A DNA stretch of 64,000 nt from Claveliimonas bilis (GTDB lineage Bacteria; Bacillota; Clostridia; Lachnospirales; Lachnospiraceae), in contig NZ_AP024845.1 in the NCBI RefSeq assembly GCF_020892095.1, positions 496,001-560,000 on the forward strand, in the 5' to 3' direction. This document shows, in pieces, positions 7,512 to 15,703 of this stretch. Position numbers and translations under genes: made by a program. Numbering within the stretch: the first letter of the stretch is position 1; every line of letters starts with the position of its first letter. The notes beneath the pieces are model-generated. The model was not told where the DNA came from, did not search any database, and saw nothing but the letters and a program-made list of their open reading frames with translations.

Positions 7512-7542
7512 AACGGAAGTTCGCTGGCTGTTATTTTTTGTA
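7512..7542 (+). repeat. Long direct repeat flanking the IS481-like element, left copy
   Basis: 31 bp beginning AACGGAAGTTCGCTGG and ending TTTTTTGTA. It differs from the right copy (8704-8733) only by one extra T. In the uninterrupted locus this would be the 3' arm and T-tract of a hairpin (CAGCCA/TGGCTG, 7498-7530) in the integrase leader. Confidence 0.7.
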
Positions 7543-8703
7543 TAGGTGTCAATGATTGGTAACACTTCACCCTGAAAGAAATGTCAAGGGAGATGGAGAT
7601 CCCTTGGGGAATACCACCTGACTCTGACATTCTCTTTGTGATATAATGCTGCCGTCCTTATCTGCTTTAAAACATGACTCCTTGATACATTTTTACGATC
7701 GTATTCGGACTTTTCATCCCCAGACACGTCTTGATGTAGTTATTCGATCTCCTCTGGTACACTTCCAGCTGTTTCCGGCCGTCTTCCAGGCTATACATCC
7801 GCATCTGCTTATAAAATCTCGCTTCATCTGTCCGGTGCTGGCGTTCTACTTTCCCGTTATGTCTCGGCGTTGCTATCTGTATCCGGTGATACACGATCCC
7901 CAGCTCCTCCAGGGCCTTTTCAAACAGAGTCAGATGTTTACTCTTGATCACTAGCAGGCGGTTGGTAAACTCTGTCCCATTATCCGTCTGCACCTCCCTG
8001 ACCGGAAACGGCGCATGACGAATCAGTTTTTCCAGAAAATCTCTGGAACTATAGGTGCTATGTTCATCATACAACTCTCTGTATGTCCATCTGCTGCATT
8101 CATCCACTGCAGTATATTGATAATATTTTCTCCCGTCTGCTATGCAATACGAAGGCACATATTTCACATCAATCTGTATTTTCTGTCCTGGATAATCTGC
8201 CCGCCGATACGGCTTCAACTTTCGTTTCTTTTTCTTCTTTTTCGGTGGTTTCAAATCCTTTAACCGGGCTGCGATTCGTTTAAATCCTCCATAGCTGCGT
8301 GTATAACCGTCTATTTCTACCAGTTCCTGATACGCCAGGAGTAAGTCCGACCATTTATATTTCTTTAATCGTCGACGGATCTGACGGAGTTCCTGTTCTG
8401 TATGACTTCTTGGCGATGTTTTAGGTCTGTGGCTACGATCCTCCAGACTGGATGCCGTCCCATCATATCGGGAAAGCCATTTATATACTGTTTTTCGGCT
8501 CACTTTATATCGGATTGCCGTTTCTGTTACAGAATGTTTTTGCGCATATTTAACAATACGTTGACGCTGATATTTCGGGTGTGATAAACTCGACATACAA
8601 GGATTCTCCTTTCGATCTGACTATTGGTTTCTCGACAATTCCAATATATCACATCAAGGTGAATCCTTGTTCTTATTTTGTTACCTATCTATTGTACCCC
8701 AAC
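7543..8703. mobile_element. IS481-like insertion sequence
   Basis: About 1.16 kb with imperfect terminal inverted repeats. The left end GGTGTCAATGATTGGTAACA (7545-7564) is matched at the right by TGTTACC-ATC-ATTG-ACCCC (8679-8700). It carries one minus-strand transposase gene. It lies between two copies of a ~30-bp direct repeat and separates the integrase gene from its upstream leader hairpin. Confidence 0.75.
7667..8596 (-). CDS. IS481-like DDE transposase
   Basis: 309 residues. The N-terminal helix-turn-helix pair (VTETAIRYKVSRKTVYKWLSRY, about residues 20-45) binds the ends. A lysine-rich linker (KKKKKKRK) leads into an rve integrase core with the DDE triad at IQIDVKYV, VQTDNGTEF and HNGKVERQH. 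Length is normal for IS481-type enzymes and the frame is intact. The C-terminus ends shortly before the left inverted repeat. The enzyme should cut and join the element's ends. The long flanking repeat is unusual for classical IS481 and recalls IS1202-group elements. Confidence 0.85.
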   Translation of the reverse strand: MSSLSHPKYQRQRIVKYAQKHSVTETAIRYKVSRKTVYKWLSRYDGTASSLEDRSHRPKTSPRSHTEQELRQIRRRLKKYKWSDLLLAYQELVEIDGYTRSYGGFKRIAARLKDLKPPKKKKKKRKLKPYRRADYPGQKIQIDVKYVPSYCIADGRKYYQYTAVDECSRWTYRELYDEHSTYSSRDFLEKLIRHAPFPVREVQTDNGTEFTNRLLVIKSKHLTLFEKALEELGIVYHRIQIATPRHNGKVERQHRTDEARFYKQMRMYSLEDGRKQLEVYQRRSNNYIKTCLGMKSPNTIVKMYQGVMF

Positions 8704-8733
8704 AACGGAAGTTCGCTGGCTGTTATTTTTGTA
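8704..8733 (+). repeat. Long direct repeat flanking the IS481-like element, right copy
   Basis: 30 bp identical to 7512-7542 except for one T fewer in the T-tract. It continues into the integrase leader. Confidence 0.7.
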
Positions 8734-8770
8734 CCTATCTTTCAATATAATACAAAAGGGAGATGATCGC

Positions 8771-10162
8771 ATGTCTGAAAAAATCAAGAGGTGTGCACTC
8801 TACATAAGAGTTTCCACAGCGGAGCAGCTAATGCACGGAAAGTCTCTGGAAGCCCAGAAAGAATACCTCGCAAGCTATGCAAAGGATCATGGAATGATTC
8901 CGGTTGGCATCTATGCTGATGAAGGAAAGACAGCCCGAAAGGAACTCAAAAAACGCAAGGCAATCCATGCCCTGCTTGAAGATGTCAAAGCCGGGAAAAT
9001 TGATGTTATCCTCTTCTGGCGTCTGGATCGCTGGTTTCGTAACATGTCCGACTTCTATAAGGTCCAGGACATCTTGGATGAATACGGAGTCTATTGGATA
9101 TCAGCATCAGAGCCTGGACTCAATATGGAGACACGGGACGGCCGGCTACAGCTCAATGTAGTGCTGTCAATCGGTCAAAATGAAGTGGACACTACATCGG
9201 AACGTATCAAGTTTGTAAATGAAGCTTCTATCCGGCAAGGGAAGGTGATCTTCGGAGATGGCAATATGCCGCGCGGGTATAAAGTCGGAAGCGTAGATGG
9301 CAAAAAGTGTATGGTAAAGAATCCAGATGAGGAAGAAATGGTAAATGCTTTCTTTGATTATTTTGAGAGACACCAGAGTAAGCAGGGAACGCTCCGCTAT
9401 ATGCAGCGTAATTACGATCCGGAGTTTTCATACAGTGTCCTTCGCACTATGCTGTCCAGCGAGTTCTACAAAGGAACATACCGAGGGATTCCCTATTGCC
9501 CCGCATACCTGTCTGAAGAGCGCTGGATGCGCCTGCAAAAGATCAATGGAAGAAATGTCAAACATACTCCATCCGGCAGAGTTTATCTGTTTTCAGGACT
9601 TATACGCTGCCCGATCTGCAGCCAGAAGCTTTCCGGGACCGGCTGCTCTTCCATCATTAACCGCAAAACGAAAGAAAAGCGCACCTACTGCTATTATCGG
9701 TGCAACCATGCATTACTTGACCGGATATGCACAAATACGCACCGGGTAAGCCAAAATTTGATTGAAGCCTATCTGCTGGATAACCTGGAAACAGAATATG
9801 AAAAATTCCATATTCGCTGTGAAAAAATCGAGGAGCAGAAAGCAAAGATCCGGGAGACGCGCACGCTGGAAAAACTGCAGAAGGAGCTGGAACGTCTCAA
9901 TCTCCTATTTCAAAAAGGGAGAATTGAATGGGACTATTACAGTGAAGAGTATGACAGGATTGAAAACGAACTGCATGAGCTGCAGCAGATCCGTCCAGAA
10001 CCGCAAAGAGACTTTTCTTATCTGGAGGAAATCCTGCAGGCCGACTTTAGAACGATCTATGCACAACTGACTCCGGAGAATCGCCGCTCGTTCTGGAGAT
10101 CGACCATAAAAGAGATTCACCTGGATGAAGATTTCTCTGTAAAATCCGTGGATTTTTTATAG
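8771..10162 (+). CDS. Large serine recombinase (integrase)
   Basis: 463 residues from ATG 8771, preceded by AAAGGGAGATG; the frame is open upstream to 8678, partly within IS sequence. Domains in order: a resolvase catalytic domain with the nucleophile Ser15 in YIRVSTAEQ and the arginine-rich FWRLDRWFRN motif, a recombinase domain, a zinc ribbon (CPICSQKL ... CNHALLDRICTN), and a long coiled coil (KIEEQKAKIRE ... LNLLFQKGRIEWDYY). This is the TP901-1/TnpX-type architecture that integrates phages and conjugative elements at specific sites. It lies at the element's edge, abutting a truncated chromosomal gene, as expected for an integrase beside its attachment site. Confidence 0.93.
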   Translation: MSEKIKRCALYIRVSTAEQLMHGKSLEAQKEYLASYAKDHGMIPVGIYADEGKTARKELKKRKAIHALLEDVKAGKIDVILFWRLDRWFRNMSDFYKVQDILDEYGVYWISASEPGLNMETRDGRLQLNVVLSIGQNEVDTTSERIKFVNEASIRQGKVIFGDGNMPRGYKVGSVDGKKCMVKNPDEEEMVNAFFDYFERHQSKQGTLRYMQRNYDPEFSYSVLRTMLSSEFYKGTYRGIPYCPAYLSEERWMRLQKINGRNVKHTPSGRVYLFSGLIRCPICSQKLSGTGCSSIINRKTKEKRTYCYYRCNHALLDRICTNTHRVSQNLIEAYLLDNLETEYEKFHIRCEKIEEQKAKIRETRTLEKLQKELERLNLLFQKGRIEWDYYSEEYDRIENELHELQQIRPEPQRDFSYLEEILQADFRTIYAQLTPENRRSFWRSTIKEIHLDEDFSVKSVDFL

Positions 10163-10438
10163 AGTGTCTTGTACTAACTGGTGAACCCCAAATCCTGTTA
10201 CCAAGTCTAATTCTATTCCTTCTTCCGCAAAATACCCTTCCTCAATTGCTACATACATGGGCGCATAAAAAATAGAGTGCGCAACCTCATTCAACACAAC
10301 CTTCATCGGATTTGCCTTCTCTTCTGTCTGTTTCTTGGAATCTGTTGGTACAGCCTCTTCCTTATCGGACGAACATCCGGCTACAAGGGCCATCATCATA
10401 ACTACACAAAGAAATACAGAAATCAAACGCTTTTTCAT
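10157..10438 (-). pseudogene. Truncated ABC substrate-binding lipoprotein (NMT1/SsuA-like)
   Basis: Only the first about 85 family-like residues remain: a lipoprotein signal peptide with lipobox LVAGC, an acidic linker, then KVVLNEVAHSIFYAPMYVAIEEGYFAEEGIELDL, the typical start of NMT1/THI5/SsuA-like binding proteins for nitrate-, sulfonate- or thiamine-precursor-type uptake. After VTGFG the frame runs into HQLVQDTL and a stop, where intact relatives continue with an ADK-M-AVLSG block. Integration of the serine-recombinase element explains the break. The remainder should lie at the element's other end. The start has an AGGAGG ribosome site. Confidence 0.8.
10160..10195. other. Probable element-chromosome junction (att site)
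   Basis: The integrase stop (10162) is followed within about 25 bp by coding sequence of an interrupted lipoprotein gene on the other strand. Reading that gene, family-like sequence ends near GGATTTGGGG (10195-10185) and then runs into unrelated residues and a stop. Crossover is therefore placed at about 10180-10190; the exact core dinucleotide cannot be fixed without the other end. Confidence 0.55.
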
Positions 10439-10547
10439 AAGTTCCTCCTTTTCACTCTAATGCTATAGTATATGCCGAAAAGAATAAGAGTGATATTATC
10501 TTCAATTTTACCCACCACTTTTCGCAGTTTGACCCACCGATTCATGC

Positions 10548-10595
10548 AAAATGGGACGTAACACTTTTAAAAAGCAATGTCATTAAGTTTAGAAA
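10548..10595. repeat. 48-bp perfect inverted repeat, left arm
   Basis: Exactly complementary to 12142-12189. The outer 27 bp (AAAATGGGACGTAACAC then TTTTAAAAAG) look like half of the target palindrome. The inner 21 bp (CAATGTCATTAAG and TTTAGAAA) are the IS end proper. Confidence 0.8.
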
Positions 10596-12162
10596 TTAAG
10601 ATTCGAAAAGCATGGAACAAGAAATATTCCATGCTTTTTTGATGAAAACACTTGACAAATCATACAAAATTTGTGGCGAAGCCATTTGAATATATACTTT
10701 TTTGGAGGTTTCAAATGGCTGATTATTCCCTTATCACAAAACAAAAATTAATACACATTATGAAAAAAATGTCCCGTAGTTCTGATTCTTATGTAAAACG
10801 TCCCGGAAAAGATTTTTCCCGTTCCAGAAAAATTTCCTTTTTTGATACCTTACGTTTCCTTCTTTCTTTAGGCGCTAAGTCTTTGGATAAGGAACTTTTG
10901 GACTTTTTCTCCTATCGCCCGGATCTTCCTACCTCTTCCGCCATGCTGCAACAGCGCGGCAAACTCAAGCCCAATACTATGAAAGTCCTCTTTTCTGTTT
11001 TTACGGCCTCTCTCCCCAAACATTCCAACTTCCATGGCTATCATCTTCTTGCTGCTGACGGTTCAGAGCTCTCCTTCCCGGAAAATAAAAAAGAACCTCT
11101 CTGCCATCGAAAGATCCCTAACACACAAAAAGGGAAAAACGCAATCCATCTAAACGCTTTATACCATCTAAACAGCGGTATTTTTGATCAGGTCCTGTTT
11201 CAGCCTGTCCATGAAAAAGATGAACACTCCGCCCTTATTACCATGCTGGCACAAACGGAAATTTCCAGCAAAGTCATCCTTACTGCCGACCGGGGATATG
11301 AAAGTTATAATACCTTTGCACATATCTTGGAAAAAGGATGGAATTTTGTGATCCGGGGACGGCAGGGAGACAGGGGGATCCTTTCCAGTTTAGCCATTCC
11401 CGATCAGGAACAATTCGATGTGGAATGTCCTGTCGTCATCTGTAAAAAACACTGCCGTGGCACCAAAGAACAGCCGGAACTCTACAAACGGATCCGATCC
11501 GGTGCAAAGTTTGACTTTTTTACGGAAGAGCAAACGGAATATCCGATGAAACTACGAGTGATAAAGTTGAAAGTAAACGAAGATCTTTCCGAGATCCTTT
11601 TTACGAATCTGTCCAAAGAAGAAATGCCCGTTGGAATGCTCCAGGAACTCTACCGTATGCGTTGGATGATAGAGACAGCATTTTCCCAGCTAAAATATAA
11701 TCTTGGGGCCAGTGCGCTTCATTCAAAAAGAATAGAGTATGTCCTGCAGGAACTGTATGCAAAAGTCATCATGTTCAATTATTGTAAAAGCATCCTGTTT
11801 CACATCTCGCTTCCCCAAAAAACATCTTGGAAATATGATTATCAGATCAGCCTGAGTACAGCAGTAGATATCTGCTTAAAATCATGGCGCTGTCCAAATG
11901 GGACAGCGCCGCCAGATGTTGAAATATTACTGCTTAAATATAAAGTCCCAATAAGAAGGGAAAGAAGTTTTCCCAGAACACCTTCCCCAAAAGCAGTGAT
12001 CTATTTCACTTATAGGATAGCATAAAAGGGGAAAATACGGAACAGGAATTTGAAGCAGACAGCGGTCTGCTTTATCGGTCTGCATAAAAGAATGACAGCG
12101 TAGATTTGGATATCAACACTGTCTTTCTTTTGAGGACTCATTTTCTAAACTTAATGACATTG
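10575..12162. mobile_element. IS4-type insertion sequence
   Basis: About 1.59 kb bounded by CAATGTCATTAAG... inverted repeats (10575-10595 and 12142-12162) and carrying one transposase. It is embedded in the centre of a palindrome whose arms (GGGACGTAACACTTTT and its complement) continue outward on both sides. The 11-bp blocks CTTTTAAAAAG and CTTTTTAAAAG at the two junctions are candidate target duplications that differ at the central base. Confidence 0.8.
10715..12025 (+). CDS. IS4-type DDE transposase
   Basis: 436 residues from ATG 10715, preceded by TTGGAGG; an upstream in-frame ATG at 10652 lacks a ribosome site. DDE elements visible: LLAADGSEL, the second Asp in ILTADRGYESYN, and the C-terminal YRMRWMIETAFSQLKYNLG, which is the Y-(2)-R-(3)-E-(6)-K signature of the IS4 superfamily. 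The frame is intact. It cuts and pastes the surrounding element. The last residues (SFPRTPSPKAVIYFTYRIA) are typical of related clostridial copies. Confidence 0.88.
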   Translation: MADYSLITKQKLIHIMKKMSRSSDSYVKRPGKDFSRSRKISFFDTLRFLLSLGAKSLDKELLDFFSYRPDLPTSSAMLQQRGKLKPNTMKVLFSVFTASLPKHSNFHGYHLLAADGSELSFPENKKEPLCHRKIPNTQKGKNAIHLNALYHLNSGIFDQVLFQPVHEKDEHSALITMLAQTEISSKVILTADRGYESYNTFAHILEKGWNFVIRGRQGDRGILSSLAIPDQEQFDVECPVVICKKHCRGTKEQPELYKRIRSGAKFDFFTEEQTEYPMKLRVIKLKVNEDLSEILFTNLSKEEMPVGMLQELYRMRWMIETAFSQLKYNLGASALHSKRIEYVLQELYAKVIMFNYCKSILFHISLPQKTSWKYDYQISLSTAVDICLKSWRCPNGTAPPDVEILLLKYKVPIRRERSFPRTPSPKAVIYFTYRIA

Positions 12163-12189
12163 CTTTTTAAAAGTGTTACGTCCCATTTT
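12142..12189. repeat. 48-bp perfect inverted repeat, right arm
   Basis: Exact complement of 10548-10595. It ends 2 bp before the stop codon of the minus-strand permease gene, so the palindrome probably served as that gene's terminator before insertion. Confidence 0.8.
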
Positions 12190-12191
12190 AA

Positions 12192-13226
12192 TTAATACTC
12201 CAATTCCATTTCCACTGGAGCCGAAGTTTCTTTGACTTTTGCTCTTTTCTTAAATATCGTACTGCCTACCAGCCCGGCGGTACATCCGCCCAGCATTGCA
12301 AAAAACAGTGCCATCACAACTTGGAGCGGCGGATTAAATGCGAACGGAGCCAAAAGTCCCGGAATCGGGGATGCCGTTCCCGGAGCATTATTCACAATAT
12401 GGAAAACTGCTGCAGAAATTCCTGCCAGACCGCCTCCAAAGAAATTAGAACAATAAATAGGTATCGGATGAGTTGTAATAATATCTGCCTGAGTTAGTGG
12501 TTCCAACATAACAGCAATCACATTGCTTCGATCTCCAAATTTCAATCTTGCAAAGATAATGCCATTTGTAAAAGAACCGCCAAAACATGCAATAGCAGCG
12601 ATTCCCATAGCAAGTCCATTCAGTCCAAGCATAGCGGTAAGGGCCATAGAACTTAGTGGTGACGTACAGATCATTTTGATAATTCCACCCAGTAAAAATC
12701 CCATTACAATCGGTGACTGCTCTGCTGCTGCAGAAATGGTTTCTCCGATGTGTGCCAGAGTACTATTTACTACTGGATCAGCAGCAAATGCGACAAGCCG
12801 TGCAAGCGGCGCCATCAAAATTGCTCCCCCGATAATATTCACGCCCTCCGGAAGCTTCTTTTCAATGACCGGTGAAAGAAAGCCTGCTACATATCCTGCA
12901 ATAAATCCTGGAAGGATTCCATATCCTCCTACTGCAACTCCTGTTACCACTGCAAGAACCGGATTTGCTCCCATGGCAATCGGAACCATAATTCCTGCCG
13001 CAACGCCTCCAAGTCCTCCTGCAGTCTCACCAACTTCACGGAAAAATTCCAAACCGATGAGATCTCCGGTAATATACTTATGTATGGCTTCCACAAGAAA
13101 TGTTGCAATTGCCGCATTTGCCATTCCTGACATTGCAGCCTGTCCTTTTGGCGCTTTTAAACTGAACAATGAAAATCCCGCCAAAGTAATTAACAGTAAC
13201 CCAACTCCTGATACAATCGTAAGCAT
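12192..13226 (-). CDS. PTS_EIIC_2-type permease
   Basis: 344 residues, almost entirely hydrophobic, with about nine to ten membrane segments and glycine-rich loops (GETAGGLGGVAAGIMVPIAMGANP; CSNFFGGGLAGISAAVFHIVNNAPGT). This matches the PTS_EIIC_2 family, annotated as stand-alone PTS IIC-like sugar or solute permeases. No IIA or IIB domain is present and none is adjacent, so PTS coupling is doubtful. An AGGAGGAAG ribosome site precedes the ATG. The two-component genes upstream on the same strand probably control it, and the 195-bp gap holds palindromes. Substrate unknown. Confidence 0.75.
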   Translation of the reverse strand: MLTIVSGVGLLLITLAGFSLFSLKAPKGQAAMSGMANAAIATFLVEAIHKYITGDLIGLEFFREVGETAGGLGGVAAGIMVPIAMGANPVLAVVTGVAVGGYGILPGFIAGYVAGFLSPVIEKKLPEGVNIIGGAILMAPLARLVAFAADPVVNSTLAHIGETISAAAEQSPIVMGFLLGGIIKMICTSPLSSMALTAMLGLNGLAMGIAAIACFGGSFTNGIIFARLKFGDRSNVIAVMLEPLTQADIITTHPIPIYCSNFFGGGLAGISAAVFHIVNNAPGTASPIPGLLAPFAFNPPLQVVMALFFAMLGGCTAGLVGSTIFKKRAKVKETSAPVEMELEY

Positions 13227-13305
13227 ATTTCTTCCTCCTGTTTATTTTCTTTTTCTATTTACAGCTGTTATTGATAGGAATATTTTATATGTGAAGTTTC
13301 AAAAA

Positions 13306-13320
13306 GTTACAAACCGTAAC
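13306..13320. promoter_or_regulatory. Palindrome GTTAC-N5-GTAAC upstream of the permease
   Basis: A perfect 5-bp-arm palindrome 80 bp upstream of the permease start, embedded in AT-rich sequence. It is a candidate binding site for the adjacent response regulator. Confidence 0.35.
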
Positions 13321-13357
13321 AAATTCCACAAAAAAACAGCATTACCTTTGTAAAAAA

Positions 13358-13371
13358 TGTGAGTTTTCACA
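13358..13371. promoter_or_regulatory. Palindrome TGTGAGTTTTCACA upstream of the permease
   Basis: TGTGA-N4-TCACA about 135 bp upstream of the permease start. It resembles a generic dimeric regulator site (CRP-like half-sites), and no CRP-type gene is nearby. Confidence 0.35.
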
Positions 13372-13420
13372 AAATACAAATAGTAATACTGTTTATTTTT
13401 ACCAAAATATCTTCCTTCTT

Positions 13421-14299
13421 TTATAAAAGATATTCTCGTCTTTCCATACTATAAGAAACCAGAGCATTTAAGAAGTTTTTAATTTTTACATTTCCATGTT
13501 TTTCCCCTTTACCTCGTATAAAATCCATCTCTCTGCGAACCTGTTCAAAATTATATAAAGTATTAGAATATTCTACAAAAATATCATTTCCATAATCTTC
13601 AATTCCAAGATGGGCCAGATTTACCAGACCTGCATTTGCCGCACGCCGTATACGCTGCTCCATTGATTTTGGAGAGCTGCTGAATTTTCCACATAATTCA
13701 CTCAGAGTAGTCTCCTCCATCTGTTCATGGTGGGAGATAAGATATTCCGTTATCGCCAAAATATCTTTACTCCCGGTATCTCCAATAATTCCCAGCCTCT
13801 GAAGAATCGTTTTAATAGAAGCTACCGCTTCCTGGCTGATCAAATCGTTTCCTGTTGCTGCCAAGTTTTCTCCCATAGGCGCATTCATATCTGTCATAAA
13901 AATATTCTGTACTTTCTGCATGGTCCGCTGCATATTTAAAGAATCCTGAACTTTCCGGATCACATTTTCCACCTCCACACTGTTGACAGGTTTCTGTATA
14001 AAAAACTCTGCCCCTGCTTCATAGGCGGAAGCAATCATATCTTTAGAGGACACCTGAGAAAGCATAATAAATGCCGTATTCGGGAGCAATGGCTTTGCTT
14101 TTTGCACAAGAGAAATCCCATCCATCTCCGGCATCAGCACATCCACAATCACGATGTCCGGTTTTTCTCTTTCAAAATCTTCCAGACCGTCTCGTCCATT
14201 TTGCGCGCATCCGCATATTGTTCCAAGCCCCCGGTCCGTAATAATCCGTTTCAGTACATTCAAAATATTTCTGTCATCATCAATAAGATAAAATTTCAT
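13421..14299 (-). CDS. Response regulator with YcbB/GlnL-type output domain
   Basis: 292 residues from ATG 14299 (AGAGGAGAAAAA ribosome site; an in-frame ATG at 14320 is less likely). Residues about 1-120 form a receiver domain: FYLIDDDRNI acidic pocket, phosphoacceptor Asp in DIVIVDVLMPEMDG, and the Lys in FIQKPVN. The C-terminal half matches the YcbB DNA-binding domain of GlnL, including the SPKSMEQRIRRA recognition region. In B. subtilis GlnK/GlnL controls glutamine uptake genes. Here the nearest likely target is the PTS_EIIC_2-type permease downstream. The paired kinase gene ends 29 nt upstream. Confidence 0.85.
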   Translation of the reverse strand: MKFYLIDDDRNILNVLKRIITDRGLGTICGCAQNGRDGLEDFEREKPDIVIVDVLMPEMDGISLVQKAKPLLPNTAFIMLSQVSSKDMIASAYEAGAEFFIQKPVNSVEVENVIRKVQDSLNMQRTMQKVQNIFMTDMNAPMGENLAATGNDLISQEAVASIKTILQRLGIIGDTGSKDILAITEYLISHHEQMEETTLSELCGKFSSSPKSMEQRIRRAANAGLVNLAHLGIEDYGNDIFVEYSNTLYNFEQVRREMDFIRGKGEKHGNVKIKNFLNALVSYSMERREYLL

Positions 14300-14328
14300 T
14301 TTTTCTCCTCTAACTTTCATCTGCTGCC

Positions 14329-15591
14329 CTATACTGTCATTTCCTCACAGGGAATAGATATCGTAAATGTCGTGTTTCCCGGCACGGAGACTACAGAAAT
14401 GGTTCCGGAAAACTGCTTTTCTACAAGATCCTGCACAAGATTTAGCCCCAATCCTCTGCTTACAATCCCCGTTTCATAATTTATTTTTGTGGAGAACCCT
14501 GCATCAAAAACGTATTCTATATCCTCCTTGTTGATTCCCGGTCCCTGATCTGTTATACGAAAAATATAAAAATCATTTTCCTTCTTTTCTGAAAATATTA
14601 TTTTAACATAATTTCCCTTCTCCGCCTCTATAGCATTTAGAAAAAGATTGCGGAAAATAGACATTAAAAAATAATGCTTGTCTGTATAGAAATCATCCTG
14701 AGTCTCTATCTCCAATTCGAGTTTCTTTTCATATTCTCCTGCAGTTCTCAAAGCTGCATTTTTCAGAATCGCCAGCAAATCCGCAAAAGGAAGTTTATCA
14801 TTTTTCATCTCTTTATCCAGGGCCTCTGTCAGTCCCCGCATAATCAGAAAATATTCCTTCTTAATCTCATGAACATCTTTTGCAATAGATAGGGCTGACT
14901 CGGAAAGATCCTTCCTCCTATCATCTTCTTTTAATTTTTCAAAAAGATGATAGGACGTAGCCATAGTTTCCTCAATCAACGCGCTGTTTTTTCTCATCCA
15001 GATTACTTCTTCATTCAGCTTAGAGATCATGATAAGAAGGCGACGATAGCGGTCTTCATGATCCTTTTTCAGTAAAATAAGATGATATTGCCGAAAAAGT
15101 ACTACAATTCCCCAACTTATAACGACCCGAAGGCACGCTACAACGAAAATCCCCGACTGTGTTTCAAAATCAAAAACATTTTCTCCAAGTCTTACAGACA
15201 GTTCCAAAAAATTGGCTCCATAATCTATGATGACCAGAGGGAAAATATACAAATTACTTTTCAAAATTGGAGTTTTTAAAACTAATCCATACAAATACAG
15301 CAAAAGCCCGTAACTTATATAAAAAACGATTTCTGGCATAAAAGCATTCATCCGGCCGGCAATATCCCCATTTTGCAGCCAATATATGATAATACGCGCC
15401 GCAAAGACACCTCCGGAAGAAAGTAACGTCACCGTCAGAACAGGAAATCCATCTACAAGAAAAAAGAAGGCTGCAAGCAGAATAACTCCTATCGAAATCT
15501 GGAAATCCACAATAAACACAGTCATACTGATCTGTGCTGCAAATACAACAGCCAAAGTATATAACAAAATCTTTCCTGCTTTTTCCCTCAT
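14329..15591 (-). CDS. Sensor histidine kinase, GlnK-like
   Basis: 420 residues from ATG 15591 (TAAGGAGGAATGTC ribosome site); the frame is open to 15672. About six membrane segments occupy residues 1-185. The dimerisation helix holds the likely phosphohistidine in DVHEIKKEYF, as in the GlnK/citrate-kinase-like group. The ATPase domain has RNLFLNAIEAE (N box), DQGPGIN (G1) and GLGLNLV (G2). There is no extracytoplasmic PAS or Cache domain, so the membrane bundle itself probably senses the signal or a partner such as the nearby permease. It is transcribed with the YcbB-type regulator. Confidence 0.85.
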   Translation of the reverse strand: MREKAGKILLYTLAVVFAAQISMTVFIVDFQISIGVILLAAFFFLVDGFPVLTVTLLSSGGVFAARIIIYWLQNGDIAGRMNAFMPEIVFYISYGLLLYLYGLVLKTPILKSNLYIFPLVIIDYGANFLELSVRLGENVFDFETQSGIFVVACLRVVISWGIVVLFRQYHLILLKKDHEDRYRRLLIMISKLNEEVIWMRKNSALIEETMATSYHLFEKLKEDDRRKDLSESALSIAKDVHEIKKEYFLIMRGLTEALDKEMKNDKLPFADLLAILKNAALRTAGEYEKKLELEIETQDDFYTDKHYFLMSIFRNLFLNAIEAEKGNYVKIIFSEKKENDFYIFRITDQGPGINKEDIEYVFDAGFSTKINYETGIVSRGLGLNLVQDLVEKQFSGTISVVSVPGNTTFTISIPCEEMTV

Positions 15592-15703
15592 GACATTCCT
15601 CCTTATATCTAATATAAAATCTTTACGACAGTTTGTATAGATACAAATAGAAGAAATGTCATTTTTCCCCACCGTTTTTTGCAGTTTTGCACAGGGTTTA
15701 ATG

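Noticed and set aside
7512-8733. The ~30-bp direct repeats as attachment sites of a small integrated element
   Set aside because: The enclosed DNA has inverted terminal repeats and a single DDE transposase with no site-specific recombinase, so an IS with a long duplication fits better.
12232-13353. Long plus-strand frames opposite the PTS_EIIC_2-type permease
   Set aside because: Proline- and serine-rich translations are the usual mirror of hydrophobic membrane-protein codons.
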